Assembly: GCA_030272155.1 (NCBI GenBank)
Contig: CP126203.1
Span: 1,550,001 to 1,614,000, forward strand
Direction: 5' to 3'
Source of the DNA: Tetradesmus obliquus
Taxonomy: Eukaryota > Chlorophyta > Chlorophyceae > Sphaeropleales > Scenedesmaceae
DNA: 64,000 nucleotides
Shown here: in pieces, positions 35,445 through 47,517 of the stretch
Position numbering within the stretch: position 1 is the first letter of the stretch
How the letters are laid out: the number at the start of each line of letters is the position of its first letter
Made by a program: the position numbers and the translations under genes
The notes under the pieces: generated by a model
Database searches by the model: none
The model's input: only the letters and a program-made list of their open reading frames with translations
Told to the model about the DNA's origin: nothing

Positions 35445-36976
35445 TCAAGCGCTGCCAACTGCTGGCTCAGCAGCTGCATCACTGGATGCAATTCCTGCTG
35501 ACAGCAGAGACTTCCTGCTATCATTTGCATTGCTGCCTGCCAGGCTGCCTTTTGTTGAGCCCTCTGCAGCAGCGCTCCCGACTGAGTTGCTGCTGCTGTT
35601 TCCAGCAAGCATGTTTCCTGCAAGCCCGTCACAGCACAGCTGCTGCGGAGGCGTGCTTTCCTGCAAGGTTGGCAGCACTGGCGGCTGCCTAGCGGGCTTC
35701 TTCTTTTTGAAATCCACCTTGGTTTTGAACATGCTCTTGGTGGCGGCCTTGAACCCGCCGCGCTGCCAGGTCTTGTTTGTAAACACGGACGCAATGTTCT
35801 CCATGTCCTGCAAGATACATTACATACCAGCCAGGCAGAAAGGCAGCAGTGGTGCCTCAGCAACATATGTGGGAGGGCAGCACAAGCATGTCTCTCTGTT
35901 GCCTCCATCTTGGCCAAACACAGGTCGTGCAAAGTGTGTGTTGTCCTGCAACGAGGCAGGCTAGCACGCTGCACCACAGCACAGCAAAAGTCCCCAGCAA
36001 TGCGCCATTTGAAATGCTAAATCAGAACGTGTACACAAGCCGCAAAGCAGACCCACCTGCAGCGTGTCTGGCAGTGGCACTCCAAGCGTCTCAGGCAGGC
36101 TGAAGAACAGCAGGCCGGCCAGGAGCGCAACAGCACCAAACGTGGCACACATAAAACCACACATGATTGCACCCACCTGCGTCTGGCAGTGGCACTCCAA
36201 GTGTCTCAGGCAGGCTGAAGATCAGCAGCCCCGCAAGCCAAACACAACACACATCACAGCAAAGCAGACCCACCTGCAGTGTGTCTGGCAGGGGCACTCC
36301 AAGCGTCTCAGGCAGGCTAAAGATCAGCAGCCCCGCCAGCAGCGCGGCAGCGCCAAACGTGGCGAACGGCACCAGGTTGCTGTTGCCGCCTCCACCACTT
36401 GCAGCCCCAGCCATGACGATGAAAGGGGCGATGATGCCGCCCACACGTGCAGCCTGGTTCTGGTAACCGAGCACTGCACTTCTGATGAGCGTGGGAAAGA
36501 GCTCACTGCGGGGTTGCAGGTGTGTGAAATTCAGAAGTAGGCAGCAAATTGTGAGCACCAGCCCACCACGTCTAAGCCAGTTACCATGTGGAGCACCAAA
36601 GACATCAGCTGCCGTATGAGCAGATGTCAGGCTGTGCTGTCACAAGTCGCCCATAAGATGCTTGGAGTTGCCTTCAACCTGCATGTCATCGCACCTTGTG
36701 TAGATGCTGGCGATGGCGAAGCTGCCAGCGATGCCAAACTTGCCGACGGCGGCCAGTGCTGCCCTGCCTGTCGCTGAGGGTGTGACTGCACAGCCGATGC
36801 AGGCAAGGCCACCCAGCAGCATGCCGGAGGCCATCGTGTTGTGCCTGCGCAGGAAAGCAGGCAGCAGCAGCAGCGGCAGCAGCACCATGTGTCAGCTCCA
36901 CAGTCCCTCAGGGTGCCGTGCACCCCAATGCAGGCCAGGCCGCTTATGCCTGCATGATGCGTGCATGCGCATACGT

Positions 36977-37045
<69 letters not shown>

Positions 37046-40000
37046 AGAAGAGGATGTTGGCAGCAGCACATTTCCAGCCCTTGCAGGAGCTATGTAAAGC
37101 CGCTGCTCACACACAGATTGATGCATGGCTGGCCAATCAACTGCGCTGCAAACAGATGTAGCAGCAATCTACACGTGTGCTGCTGCACTTCCATAACACA
37201 GGCAACATGCAGCCAAGGTAGCGAGTAGCCACGTGTAACTTGCATCTGCTTTTAGAGGTTCATTACTGCGTCGTATGTTACACGCACCTGCCCCAGCGCT
37301 CTATGGCCCATGCTGCAATGAGGTAGCTTGGCAGCTCCGCAATGGCTGCAATGCAGAAGGACATCACCAAGCTGCGGCCAATGGATCCAAGCGCAAAGCT
37401 GATGCCTGCAGCACAGTGGCAGCAGACAGGCAGGCAGGCAGGCAGGCAGGCAGGAAGATGCATAAGCATATCGACAGCTACGGCAAGCAGTGGCAGCATC
37501 CAAATGACACATGTTTTGCCTGCCTCACCACGCTCGGCCGCTGCAGCTGCCAGCTGCCTTCCATATCAACACAGTGCACCAGAGTAGCGCAAAGCTCGCC
37601 GCAGCACACCACATAGTCATCACAGCGCACCAGACACTCACCGTAGTACACCATGCACAGCACCATCCACGCATACGCCAGGATCAAGAAGCGCCGCGCG
37701 ATGTGGCGGTCCTTCAGCGCCAGCGCCAGCGACAGCTTCCTTGCAGGGACTGCTGCTGCTGCTGCTGGTCCTGCCTGCGCCGATGCATCTGCTGTGGTCT
37801 GCTGGGTTTGGTCAGAAGCAGGGCTGCCGCCGTTGCGCACTGCTGCCAGCGGCTCCATTGGGGGCCGGCTACCGTTGCGCCGCGCAACCGCTGCCATTTG
37901 CTGCAGCCACCAACAGGCACACGGAGTTGCTGTTAGTGTCATCCATTCGCACTAACTGGTTGCATAGTAAATACAGCAAGTTGAAGAAGCGCCGCAGCTG
38001 CAAACCCCAACCCCCAGATCCTCTCCCTCCGCACCATGATTAATTGACACATCAGCCTCACAAGCAGCACAAATCTTGTCCATTTTTGACCCACCTCCAT
38101 CGCCTCATCTGTGTGGCCCTGCACATACAGCCAGCGGCCGCTCTCTGGCACAAGAGGCCACAGCAGCAGCGCCGCAGCGCACAGCACCGCACCGGCAGCA
38201 AACTGCCCCCGCCAGCTGGGCAGCACCACTGCAATGATCACCAGCGCAAACTCGCCCACAATGAAGAACACCTGTAGGCAGGCAGCAGGCACAAGCAGGT
38301 TGCAGCCCGGTTGAGCGTGTTGAGCAGCCACGGCAGCAGCACGCCTGTCCATTACACTTCTCACCAACTATCCGGCCCCGTTCATGTCACCACGCCCACC
38401 ACAAGTTGCAACAGAAAGCACAGTTCAGGTTGGTGGTGCACAGCAAGTTGCAACAGAAAACACAGTTCAGGTTGGTGGTGCACGGCAAACCAACCCCACC
38501 GCCCTATCTGTGTGAAGATGCCAGCCACGCCCTTCCAGGTGGGCCTCAGCATCCCAATGAACAGCAGAAACAACCCATCCACAAACAGCCAGCAGCAGCA
38601 CAAGCATATCGGAGGCCCTCAACATGCCCCACCTGTGTGATGATGCCAGCCACACCCCTCCATGTGAGCCCCAGCATCTCAGTGGACAGCATGATCAACC
38701 CGTTGACGACAGCCAACAGCAGCAACAACAACATTGATATCTTCAACACACCCCACCTGTGTGATGATGCCAGCCACACCCCTCCATGTGAGCCCCAGCA
38801 TCTCAGTGGACAGCATGATCAACCTGTTGACAAAAAGCCAACAGCAGCAACAACATTGATATCTTCAACACACCCCACCTGTGTGATGATGCCGGCCACG
38901 CCTCTCCAAGTAGGCCCCAGCACCTCAGTGGACAGCATAATCATCCCACCCACAAACAGCCAGCAGCAGAAGCAAAAAACTTGAAATTCCTGATGCGCCC
39001 CACCTGTGTGATAATGCCGGCAAGGCCCCTCCAAGTAGGGCCCAGCATCTCAGTGGACAGCATCATTGACCCACCAACCGACCAGCAGCAGAAGCAGCAG
39101 AAGCAACAGCAGCAACAATGAAACCTTCAGCACAACCCACCTGTGTGATGATGCCAGCCACACCCCTCCATGTGGGCCCCAGCATCTCAGTGGACAGCAT
39201 GAAGGAGCCCAGCGCCTGCCCGGCAACGCCAATACCTGTATCGTGGTGTGCAACCAATAGACACACCGTAGCAGCAGCAGCAGCAGGATCAGTGGAGCAT
39301 TGTGTTGAGACCAGAGCAGCTGCAGCTTGCAGGACACAGCACACGCTGCAAGCAAGTGTGCCAGACAAAAGCTTGTGGTGGCTGAACCGTGCTGTGGACG
39401 ATTGTGTGTCCATGTCTAACTGGTGCTGCTGCGGCTGCACTCCTGCTGCTGCTACTACTACTGCTGCTCTGCCAACAACACAGACCGGCCAGTGCTCTTT
39501 CGGGCAACTCACCTGTCAGCAGCCGCAGCACCATGAGCACCCAATAGTTGGTCACTCCCAGCGCGGCAGCAGTGAACAGCGCCGCCAGCGCAGTCGCCCC
39601 AAACGCCACCACCTTGCGCCCATACGCGTCCGCTACAACCCCACACACGCCAGACCCAATCAGGTACCCCACGAAGAAAAAGGAGTTTGCGAGCTGGCTC
39701 TTCCACTGCTCTGCGCAGATCAGGTTGAACTTTGACACGAAGCCGTGGTTTGGGCTTGTCCAGGTCCACTGGCTGGGGCTTAAGGCGCAGAACCCTGCTG
39801 TGTCGGGCTTTAAATAGACAGCTGCGCAGGCTGGGTCTGCTGCGGCGTCTGCTGTGCATGCCCAGCTGCGGGAGGTGATGGGGCTGCCTAGAGAGAAGAC
39901 CATCAGCAGGATGAGCACTGCGTTGGGGATCTGCAGCAGGCAGGCGCATACATAGATGGCCACCTGCAGGACAGCACAATAGCAGCAGCAGCAGCAGCAG

Positions 40001-41015
40001 AACTAATGAGTCAAGGGCAAGAGGGCAAGAGTTTGAGGCAGCCACGACAGGCACACCGCAGCACTGAACAGGGATGAGTCGCAATTGAAATTGCAGGTGC
40101 TTGTTGGATGAGTCACACAGCGTACAATCACTGACTCATGCCTGCTTGCCTAACTTGCCAAGACCATTGCAAAACAAGCCATGCAAGTGTGTTTCTTCTG
40201 GCGATGCTGCTGTCCTTGCAGGTGCGCTACTGCTGTGGTGCAGTGACACATGCTGCTGTAGACGGCAGCTGCTGATGCACAGGCGAGTGCAGGAGGGCAC
40301 ACTGCTGTTGTGTGCGACCATAGTTCTGCCTGTGGTAGCCTAACGAGCTTAGGCTGCTTGTGCTGCTGTCCACATCTCCTGCTGCTGATGCTGACACGCT
40401 GCTGCGCCTGCAAAGCAATCCTGCTGCGCCTGCTGCAGATGCTGCTTGCATGTGCTGCCGTGGCTGCTCACCTGCCCTTTGCCAAACTCGCCAACATACT
40501 TTGAGAGGGCATCATCAAAGCTGATGCCTTGCGTTCCTGCCTCTGCATCGCCTGCAGGCGCGTGGACATAGCTGTGTGAGCGCTGCAGTGCTCATGACGA
40601 GTCATTCAGGCACTGTCTGCTGCGTGTGGTTGCTGACATGGGAACATCTGAGGTGCTTGTGCTTGCAGGAAGTGCCATGCGTTTATTCAACAGGAATGCT
40701 CAGTCCTGCAAAGCATGGGCGCATGCCCCCGTGGGTATGCTGCAGCTGCAACAAGCTGGCTGCAAAGCATCCTACTGCAGCAGGGTGCTGTGCATGCTGC
40801 TCACCCTCCTGCAGAGCAGCCACGACCTGCTCAGGCTCACATCCAGCACTAAAAGGGTCTCCTATTCCTTCTGCGTGGGTGGGCGAATAGTGCGCTCTGG
40901 CATCCACATTCAACACCAGCCTGGTACCGTCCTGCTGCTTGGTCATGCTGTGGAGCTTGAACGCTGAAAATGTTTCTACAATCGATGGAAAACCTTTTTT
41001 ACTATGCGTATTCAA
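35445..41015 (-). CDS. SLC22/organic-cation-transporter-like MFS permease
   Basis: Ten exons join in phase: 41015-40841 (or starting at the ATG at 40946), 40551-40472, 39963-39513, 39235-39141, 38271-38095, 37900-37642, 37405-37288, 36844-36695, 36505-36274 and 35807-35445. The product is 699 or 676 residues. Family hallmarks are a pre-TM1 ISFDDALSKYVGEFGKGQ, a large Cys-containing loop between TM1 and TM2, GVVADAYGRK after TM2, and PESGRWLYVQGHTDEA after TM6. SELFPTLIRSAVLGYQNQAA precedes TM11 and the last helix ends SLPETLGVPLPDTL. SLC22-type proteins move organic cations, anions or zwitterions across the plasma membrane; the substrate here is unknown. The central loop is Ala/Ser/Gln-rich and the last exon adds a ~120-residue Lys/Ser-rich cytoplasmic tail. 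The N-terminal start is ambiguous. Confidence 0.9.
36058..36250 (-). repeat. Two donor-side copies downstream of exon 36505-36274
   Basis: The exon end (encoding FSLPETLGVPLPDTLQ) and its donor recur at about 36178-36235 and 36058-36115. The first copy has lost a few bases (GTCTGGCAGTGGCACTCCAA). Confidence 0.9.
37428..37452. repeat. GGCA/CAGG tetranucleotide microsatellite
   Basis: Six consecutive CAGG units lie in the transporter intron next to the acceptor of exon 37405-37288. Confidence 0.9.
38500..39090 (-). repeat. Five donor-side copies downstream of exon 39235-39141
   Basis: The exon end, encoding LSTEMLGPTWRGVAGIITQ with its GTGGGT donor, recurs at about 39005-39064, 38881-38940, 38760-38816, 38636-38693 and 38510-38565. 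Spacing is about 122-126 bp. The copy nearest the following exon is the most diverged. Confidence 0.93.
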
Positions 41016-41891
41016 CTACTACTGCTGAGCAGGCTGGCTACGGGACAGCACCGACAGTGCGATTAGCGTGACTTAGCAATCCACAAAAGCTTGACGCGTC
41101 ACGCAAAGGAGCCTACAGTAATACCTATTGGTGTATTTACATGCATGAAATTGGCCTTATACTTCAGGAGGCCGCTGAGGTGGCAGGGTTTGAAGGAAGG
41201 TGGGCGGGAAGAAGCTGCAAGTACAGACGACAACTCACGGCAGCCATTTACAAGCTCCAACAGAATACCAAGTGTATAATGTTGCTCTAGCAGCTGCTGA
41301 GGAACCGGGCGTGGTCATACATCAGCCGATGGACAGCTGTCCCATGCACATGTCACTGGCAGTACTAGTGCAGAGCTGCACATGCTGCACTGCTTTAGCT
41401 CCCCTGCTGTCCATCAAGCAGGTGCCACACCGCATCAGTGGCCACATGTCTACCGCCTACACAGTATCATGCGCAGCAACTGTGCACATCCAACACAAAC
41501 AGATGCCAGTCCATATGATCATCCACACTTTGAGGACAGGCATGCCAGGTACTGCAGCCTTAGCTGGATGGGAACGCTGTGAAAGGACTGAATTAATATA
41601 CACGGCTCCAGCAATGGAGGGCAGCTGTACATGCAGCATTGAGGGTCATCGCAATAACAGTTGCGTTGAACACTGTAGCAACGCTGCAGCTGCCCATCAT
41701 GGGCATGGCGCCATCATCACCATGTCCTGGCACTGCTAACACACATCCTCAACATCCTGCGGCCCATGCATACTGCATGTACAAAATGCATTCCAAACAC
41801 GTTGTGGCAAATCATTTGTTTGAGGATGTCAAATGTTATGGTAACACCACAACAACTATTGCAGACCTCACTGAGGCATGATGTATCAGCA
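41016..41891. other. Intergenic, no gene recognised
   Basis: This is the upstream region of the MFS transporter. I see no supported exon and no clear promoter motif. Confidence 0.4.
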
Positions 41892-42171
41892 CAGAATGCC
41901 ACATGCACACCATAGTGCTGTACTGTCATGATGCCACATGCACACCGTAGTGCTGTACTGTCATGATGCCACATGCACACCGTAGTGCTGTACTGTCATG
42001 ATGCCACATGCACACCATAGTGCTGTACTGTCATGATGCCACACGCACACCGTAGTGCTGTACTGTCATGATGCCACATGCACACCGTAGTGCTGTACTG
42101 TCATGATGCCACATGCACACCGTAGTGCTGTGCTGTCATGATGCCACATGCACACCGTAGTGCTGTACTGT
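41892..42171. repeat. 35-bp minisatellite, eight units
   Basis: Eight contiguous units of exactly 35 bp (consensus beginning CATGATGCCACATGCACACC) differ at one to three positions. It is not CRISPR-like because there are no spacers. Confidence 0.95.
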
Positions 42172-42174
42172 GTA

Positions 42175-42204
42175 GAGCTCATCTGATAAGCTCATGATGA
42201 GCTC
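42175..42204. other. 9-bp inverted repeat (hairpin) at minisatellite edge
   Basis: GAGCTCATC and GATGAGCTC are perfect complements around a 12-base loop, directly after the last minisatellite unit. Its role is unknown. Confidence 0.6.
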
Positions 42205-43079
42205 ATAACGCTAGTGGGGCACCAGCACAGAAAGCCACATGCACAGTGCGCGCATGGAATCTGACAAGGACCCAAGCCCGCTCAGGTCACCCAGCAGAAC
42301 ATGCTTGTACCGCTGTGCGTGCTGTTAGCTCTCCACTATTACTCCGCGCCCCATCCTGCAATCACAAGCCCCATCGCACCCTGACACGCCACGAGTTGAA
42401 ACACCCACACTGAAGCACATCATGCTTTGCAATGCTTCCTGATGCCATCATGAAACAGCAAGCCCCCACCCCAATCCACACCCTGATTTGGCAGCTCCCT
42501 CAAAGGAGCACGCCTGCTGCTGCAGCCCCGTGCAAGATATCTGCCACAGCTTGCCCCATGCTGCACTGCAGTGGCTTGTCACACTGCATCACTCTGGATG
42601 CAACACACTGCAGATTCCCTGCCCTTCAGAGCTTTAGCATGTCTTCTTGGCCACACAAACTTGATGTGGCAGATCACAGTCAGCTCTTGCCCCCAGCCCA
42701 AACCCGTACCATACCTGCCAGTGGTAGTACTGCTTAGTAGTGTCCTGTACAGTCCCATGTATGTATGAACTGTGCAGGAGCCGCCCAAGGCTCGCTGGCA
42801 ACCTGGCAACACAGCCGTTCCCACCACCACCACCACCACCACCACCACCAAAACTGCACCCAAAAAGCCCCAGGCCCACAGCAACCACGCAGCATCAACA
42901 ACTGTGTAGTCAAGTGACTACCAGTGCAGTAACCGCCCCAAGCATCATACGTAACCCTGCTGCTTTGCCTCTTGCCCCTTCCCCCTCCTCCCCGCGCCCC
43001 CCGCCCTCAAAACCACCACCTATAAGACGCCCAAAACTCAAAAAACACTCACAAAACAGCTCACATCCCTGACCACATG
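42205..43079. other. 3' flank of the fucosyltransferase-like gene, no exon seen
   Basis: It contains a (CCA)n run at 42822-42851 and C-rich tracts near 42990-43020. Minus-strand transcripts from the next gene may end here. Confidence 0.4.
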
Positions 43080-43570
43080 CCTGCATCGTCCTCTGGAGGT
43101 GTTGGTTTCCTGGGGTCACATGACAGCGCTTCAGTCTCAGGGAACAGCACAATCTCAAAAATATTGCGCAGCAGCCCGACAGCCGCGCCCCCAGCCGCCC
43201 AAGCCCCCTCGCAGTTGGGATGACTCATCGTCGTACGCAATCCCCCCAGCTATGTTGTGCCCGCCCCCTCCTCACACCGCCACCAAGGTTCAACAGCCAG
43301 CAATTCCAACAAAAAAAGCTCACACGGCGGACCACAGCCTGCATCCACCTCTGGCGGTGTGGGTTTCCTGGGGTCACACGACAGCGCTTCAGTCTCTGGA
43401 TACAGCAAAATAACATACATGTTGCTCCAGCGGCCCGACAGCCACGCCCCCAATCGCCTCAAACCCTCAAAGTTGGGATGACGCGATCCCATTGCCCCCA
43501 GCTGTGTTGTGCCCGCCCCCTCCTCACGCCACCGCCAGATTCAACAGCCAGCAAACCACAAACCCAAAGC
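43080..43570 (-). repeat. Two 3'-edge copies downstream of the last fucosyltransferase-like exon
   Basis: Units of roughly 250 bp repeat the exon end (plus-strand GTTTCCTGGGGTCACA, CAGCGCTTCAGTCTC, GACAGCC) and its flank at about 43340-43495 and 43100-43215. Divergence rises with distance. Confidence 0.85.
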
Positions 43571-45812
43571 TCACACCCCCGACCACATGCCTGCATCTAC
43601 GTCAGGAGGCGTGGGTTTCCTGGGGTCACACGACAACGCCTCAGTCTCTGGATACAGCACAATCTCATATATGTTGCTCCAACGCCCCGACAGCCAAGCC
43701 CCCAGCCGCCCAAAACCGCTCTCATCTGTCACCACGTGATAATCCATCATACTAAAACTGAGTATGCTGCCCAAGCTATGCACGAAAGACAGGTCCATCA
43801 AATCCCGCTGGCACTTTTCGGGGTTGATCGTCGCGCAGTCGGGGTGCCACATGACCAGGTCCGTGTCAGTGATCAGTTTGTCGCCAAACTTCTGCTTGGC
43901 AGACACTCGGAACTGGTGCGAGTCGGAGTTCAGGAACCATATGACCTGCATGCAGGAGGAGGGGCAGCAGTTTGAGGCGGTTGTGTGTGTCAGCAGCCGC
44001 TGCAGCCAGCGCCGCTCTCATCTCCTGGCGGGGAGTACATATGTGCCTAAAATGCATTCTGTGCTGTGCATGCTTCGCAATGGCAGCAGCAACAGTCAAG
44101 CAATGCCTCAAACCACAGCGCTGGCGGGCATAAGTCGTGCATACTTGTGACGCCCACAGTAGTGCTGAGTCAGCAACAGCAGCTCCTGCAGTACAATTCA
44201 CAAACTATTTGTAGCACTATTAGCGCTGCTGCCAGCTCACCTTTTGGCCCGGTGCTGCGAATGCCTTCTCAAGGCGCTCTGCGCACTCAAACCAGCGCGA
44301 GGCGCGCTCCAGCATGGCTTCACCTGCCTTCTGGCCTTTGTCGGCGCCATTCAGTGCCCAGTCCCCTTGGCGCATCTGCGCAGCAGTGCAATTGCAATTG
44401 ACCAGCAAGTCAGTTGGTGCCAAGAGGACACCGAGTAAGCATTAACAGCGCAAGGCGCGCTCCAGCATGGCTTCGCCCGCCTTCTGGCCCTTGTCGGCGC
44501 CATTCAGTGCCCAGTCTCCTTGGCGCATCTGCGTAGCAGTGTAAGTCAGTTGGTGCGCCAAAACAGATAACCAGTTGGTGACAAGTGGCAGGAGAGATGA
44601 GCAGTTGCCAGCAGGAGCAGCAGCAGCAGCAGCAGCTGCACGCATAGGACAAGGAAGAGCCGCAACGCCACACACACAACAGCAGCTTGCCGCTTCTCTC
44701 AAATGAGGGGCATGTTACGCACAAATGTAGCTGCTACGTAATTACGCTGCGTAAACGTATGTGTGACACGGTGTCACCTGGATGCAAATCTTGAGCGCAG
44801 TTACATCTGCCAGCATCTTCCACTAGCGCGCACAGCACCCACCACTGCCGCACTATGGAAACAACTGCAGTATGTTACTGCCTTTACACATGTTACAATC
44901 AGCCGTGTCACCTGGGTGCCAATCTTGAGGGCTGTTGGGTCTGCCAGCATCTTCCACTAGCGCGCATAGCACCCACCACTGCAGCGCTATGGGCACAAGT
45001 GCAGCATGCTACTGCCATAACTTATGTTACATACAGCCGTGTCACCTGGATGCCAATCTTGAGGGCTGTTGGGTCTGCCAGCATCTTCCAGTAGCGCGCA
45101 TAGTACCCACCACTGCCGCACTATCGACAAAGGTGCAGTATGTTACTGACACAACAACATACAACTTATGTTACGTACAGCGGTGTCACCTGGATGCCAG
45201 TCTGAGCGCTGTTAGATCTGCCAGCAACTTCCAAGTGGGCACAGGTGCAGTATGTTACTAACAAAGCTTATGTTACAAACAGCCGTGTCACCTGGATGCC
45301 AATCTTGAGGGCTGTTGGGTCTGCCAGCATCTTCCAGTAGCGCTCATAGTACCCACCACTCCTGCACTATGGACAAAGGTGCAGTATGTTACGGACACAA
45401 CAACATACAACTTATGACTCATGTTACAAACAGCCGTGTCACCTGGATGCCAATCTTGAGGGCTGTTGGGTCTGCCAGCATCTTCCAGTAGCGCTCATAG
45501 TACCTCAACACTGCCGAATAATGGGAACATACACACACATAATGCTACTAAACCATAACACGTGTCACAGTGAGAAAGCCGTGTCACCTGGATGCCGATT
45601 TTGAGCGCCGTTGGGTCTGCCAGCATCTTCCAGTAGCGCTCATAGTACCCCAGCACTGCTGCATTAGGCCGGCACAGCCAGAAGAACCCACACATGAAAG
45701 CATCATGGGCAGGCAGGCCATGCCTCCAAAAGGTTGGCTTGTGGTGTGGGTTGTTGGCGATTTGGAATGTGTGGCCCCTGCACCACAGCATCCAGCAGTG
45801 CATTGGATGATA

Positions 45813-45847
<35 letters not shown>

Positions 45848-46993
45848 GGCGGCTCGCTGAAAAGTATCCTGAGTCCTATCCGTACCTTAGGTGCAGTGTC
45901 AACCCTTGACAGCAACCAGCGCTCAGGGCAGCAGGAGCAGCAGCAGCAGCTCGCTGCCTGGACTCTCAAGTACTGCCCCGCACCTGTTTGAGCTTGCGAG
46001 CAGATACGGCACCTCAGTTTTGTTGACTGGCAGCTGAGTCAGGTCGTCAGTCGCAAAAAAGTCGCCGCCGCTGTTCACCAGGTACAGCGCAGCATACTTT
46101 GACCGGTCAACGCTGGCTGGGAAGGGCCGATCCCCCAGGTAGCCCTGCAGGCAGGCGAGCAATGGCAGCGGCAGGGGTTTTGTCAGGCGGCCACAGCAGT
46201 GTACAGCGCTGCATACTTTGACCGACAGTCAACGCTGGCTGGAAGGATCGTTCGCCCATGAATCCCTGCAGGCAGGCCAGCAACGTTAGCAGCGGCAGGG
46301 TTTGGTCAGGTGGCCGCAGCAGTGCACAGCGCAGCACACTTTGACCAGTCAACGCTAGCTCCAAATAACCGGTCTTAGGCAGGCCATCAGCCTTGCTCGT
46401 TTGACAGCAGTCCTGATGCCTCGCTTTCGCTCATAAGCTGTCAGAATGCCCCCAAGCGCAAAGATGTCTTGACTGAGGTATGGCGCACTGCACACCCTAC
46501 TGCCCTCCCTAAGCACCGGAAAAAAGAAAAGAAACAGAAAAGCTAAACCCACACCCGCGTGTACACTTACCGGCTGCCCCTTGTAAGTGTACTTGAGTGT
46601 GTCTACTGCATCATCTAGCAGGCCATCAGGCGCACTCGTCCAGTTGAAGTGCGGCGCATCACACACTGCACCCCAGCCGGGCAGCATTGCGTGGGGTGCT
46701 GTGGTGAAAGCGCGCTTGGTGAGCATGGCGAGGTAAAACTCACTCATCATGCCTGCAAGCCTGAGAGATTGCAGAAGGGATAGGTTGCAGCAGCAACAGT
46801 ATGTTGCAAGTGTTGAGCGGTTCGATGTTTGTTGCAGCGGGTCACCGGGTCAGCATGCAAAGACATTCTAAAGATGGCAATATGCAGCATCGGCTGCAAG
46901 TGTATCTCACAAGACTGCCAGCAATATTTCAGCCAATGCGCGGCAAGCAACATGGCAGAGTGCTGGACCGGTGGCATGCATGGTATGTTCGTA

Positions 46994-47028
<35 letters not shown>

Positions 47029-47029
47029 G

Positions 47030-47076
<47 letters not shown>

Positions 47077-47517
47077 GCACCTGTCAGCAATGCCAGCTTC
47101 AACAGGCACTGACACCAAGAAGCGGGGTGGTGAACTTCCACTGCGAATTTTAGCGTGAAGTTCCGCATACTCCTGGATCCAGCTGCTGCTGCAGCGCCTG
47201 GCCTGTGGGAAGTATTCGTCTATGACAGCATCAGCTGCTGAAGGCTTCCCTGCTGCTGCTGCTGCTGTTGCTGCTGAACTTGGCTGTCCCAGTTGACCAT
47301 TTGCACCCGCCCTGCTGCTGCTGCTGCTGCTGCTGAGTATGATTGCGTTGCTCCCTCCCATGTTAATCTGTGCAACGTGTGTTGTACTGTGGCTGAAGGA
47401 GAGCAGGGCATACACGCCAGACAGCAGCACAGCGCTTGCGAGCCACTGCAAAATCAAGTGCGGCAAGCAACGCGCTGCGGCATGCTGCTTCTGTTGGTGA
47501 TACAAGCTGCCGTTCAT
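43571..47517 (-). CDS. Type II membrane fucosyltransferase-like glycosyltransferase
   Basis: Exons 47517-47081, 46760-46571, 46144-45984, 45777-45588, 44375-44241 and 43945-43571 join in phase to 495 residues. Near the N-terminus a single hydrophobic helix (LASAVLLSGVYALLSFS) follows a short Arg/Lys/His-containing tail, as in Golgi type II enzymes. A Ser/Ala-rich stem follows. The catalytic region has three signs of the GT-B O-fucosyl/alpha-fucosyltransferase fold: VEAGIADRLAGMMSEFYLAM near residue 140 (compare GLGNRL), IGIQMRQGD at about 323-331 (the hvRxGD donor-binding motif) and TDESGFGRLG at about 444-453. These enzymes transfer fucose from GDP-fucose to glycans or proteins in the secretory pathway. 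The acceptor is unknown and subfamily (GT37-like or a separate algal group) is open. The start is the ATG before the membrane anchor. The last exon may extend by splicing. Confidence 0.75.
44440..44533 (-). repeat. Acceptor-side copy upstream of exon 44375-44241
   Basis: The exon start, MRQGDWALNGADKGQKAGEA, is repeated nearly exactly about 155 bp upstream in the sense of the gene. Confidence 0.93.
44770..45510 (-). repeat. Six donor-side copies downstream of exon 45777-45588
   Basis: The exon end, encoding YYERYWKMLADPTALKIGIQ with its GTGACAC donor, recurs at about 45438, 45290, 45184, 45046, 44903 and 44775 (left ends), mostly 125-150 bp apart. The copy near 45190-45230 is truncated and diverged. 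Confidence 0.92.
46160..46375 (-). repeat. Two acceptor-side copies upstream of exon 46144-45984
   Basis: The exon start, encoding FPASVDRSKYAALYLVNSGG, is present in diverged form at about 46185-46265 and 46310-46360 (plus-strand CATACTTTGACCGACAGTCA, CACACTTTGACCAGTCAACG). The nearer copy keeps CCCTGCAG at its acceptor. Confidence 0.85.

Noticed and set aside
41892-42171. CRISPR-like array
   Set aside because: Units are contiguous with no spacers, and the context is eukaryotic nuclear DNA.
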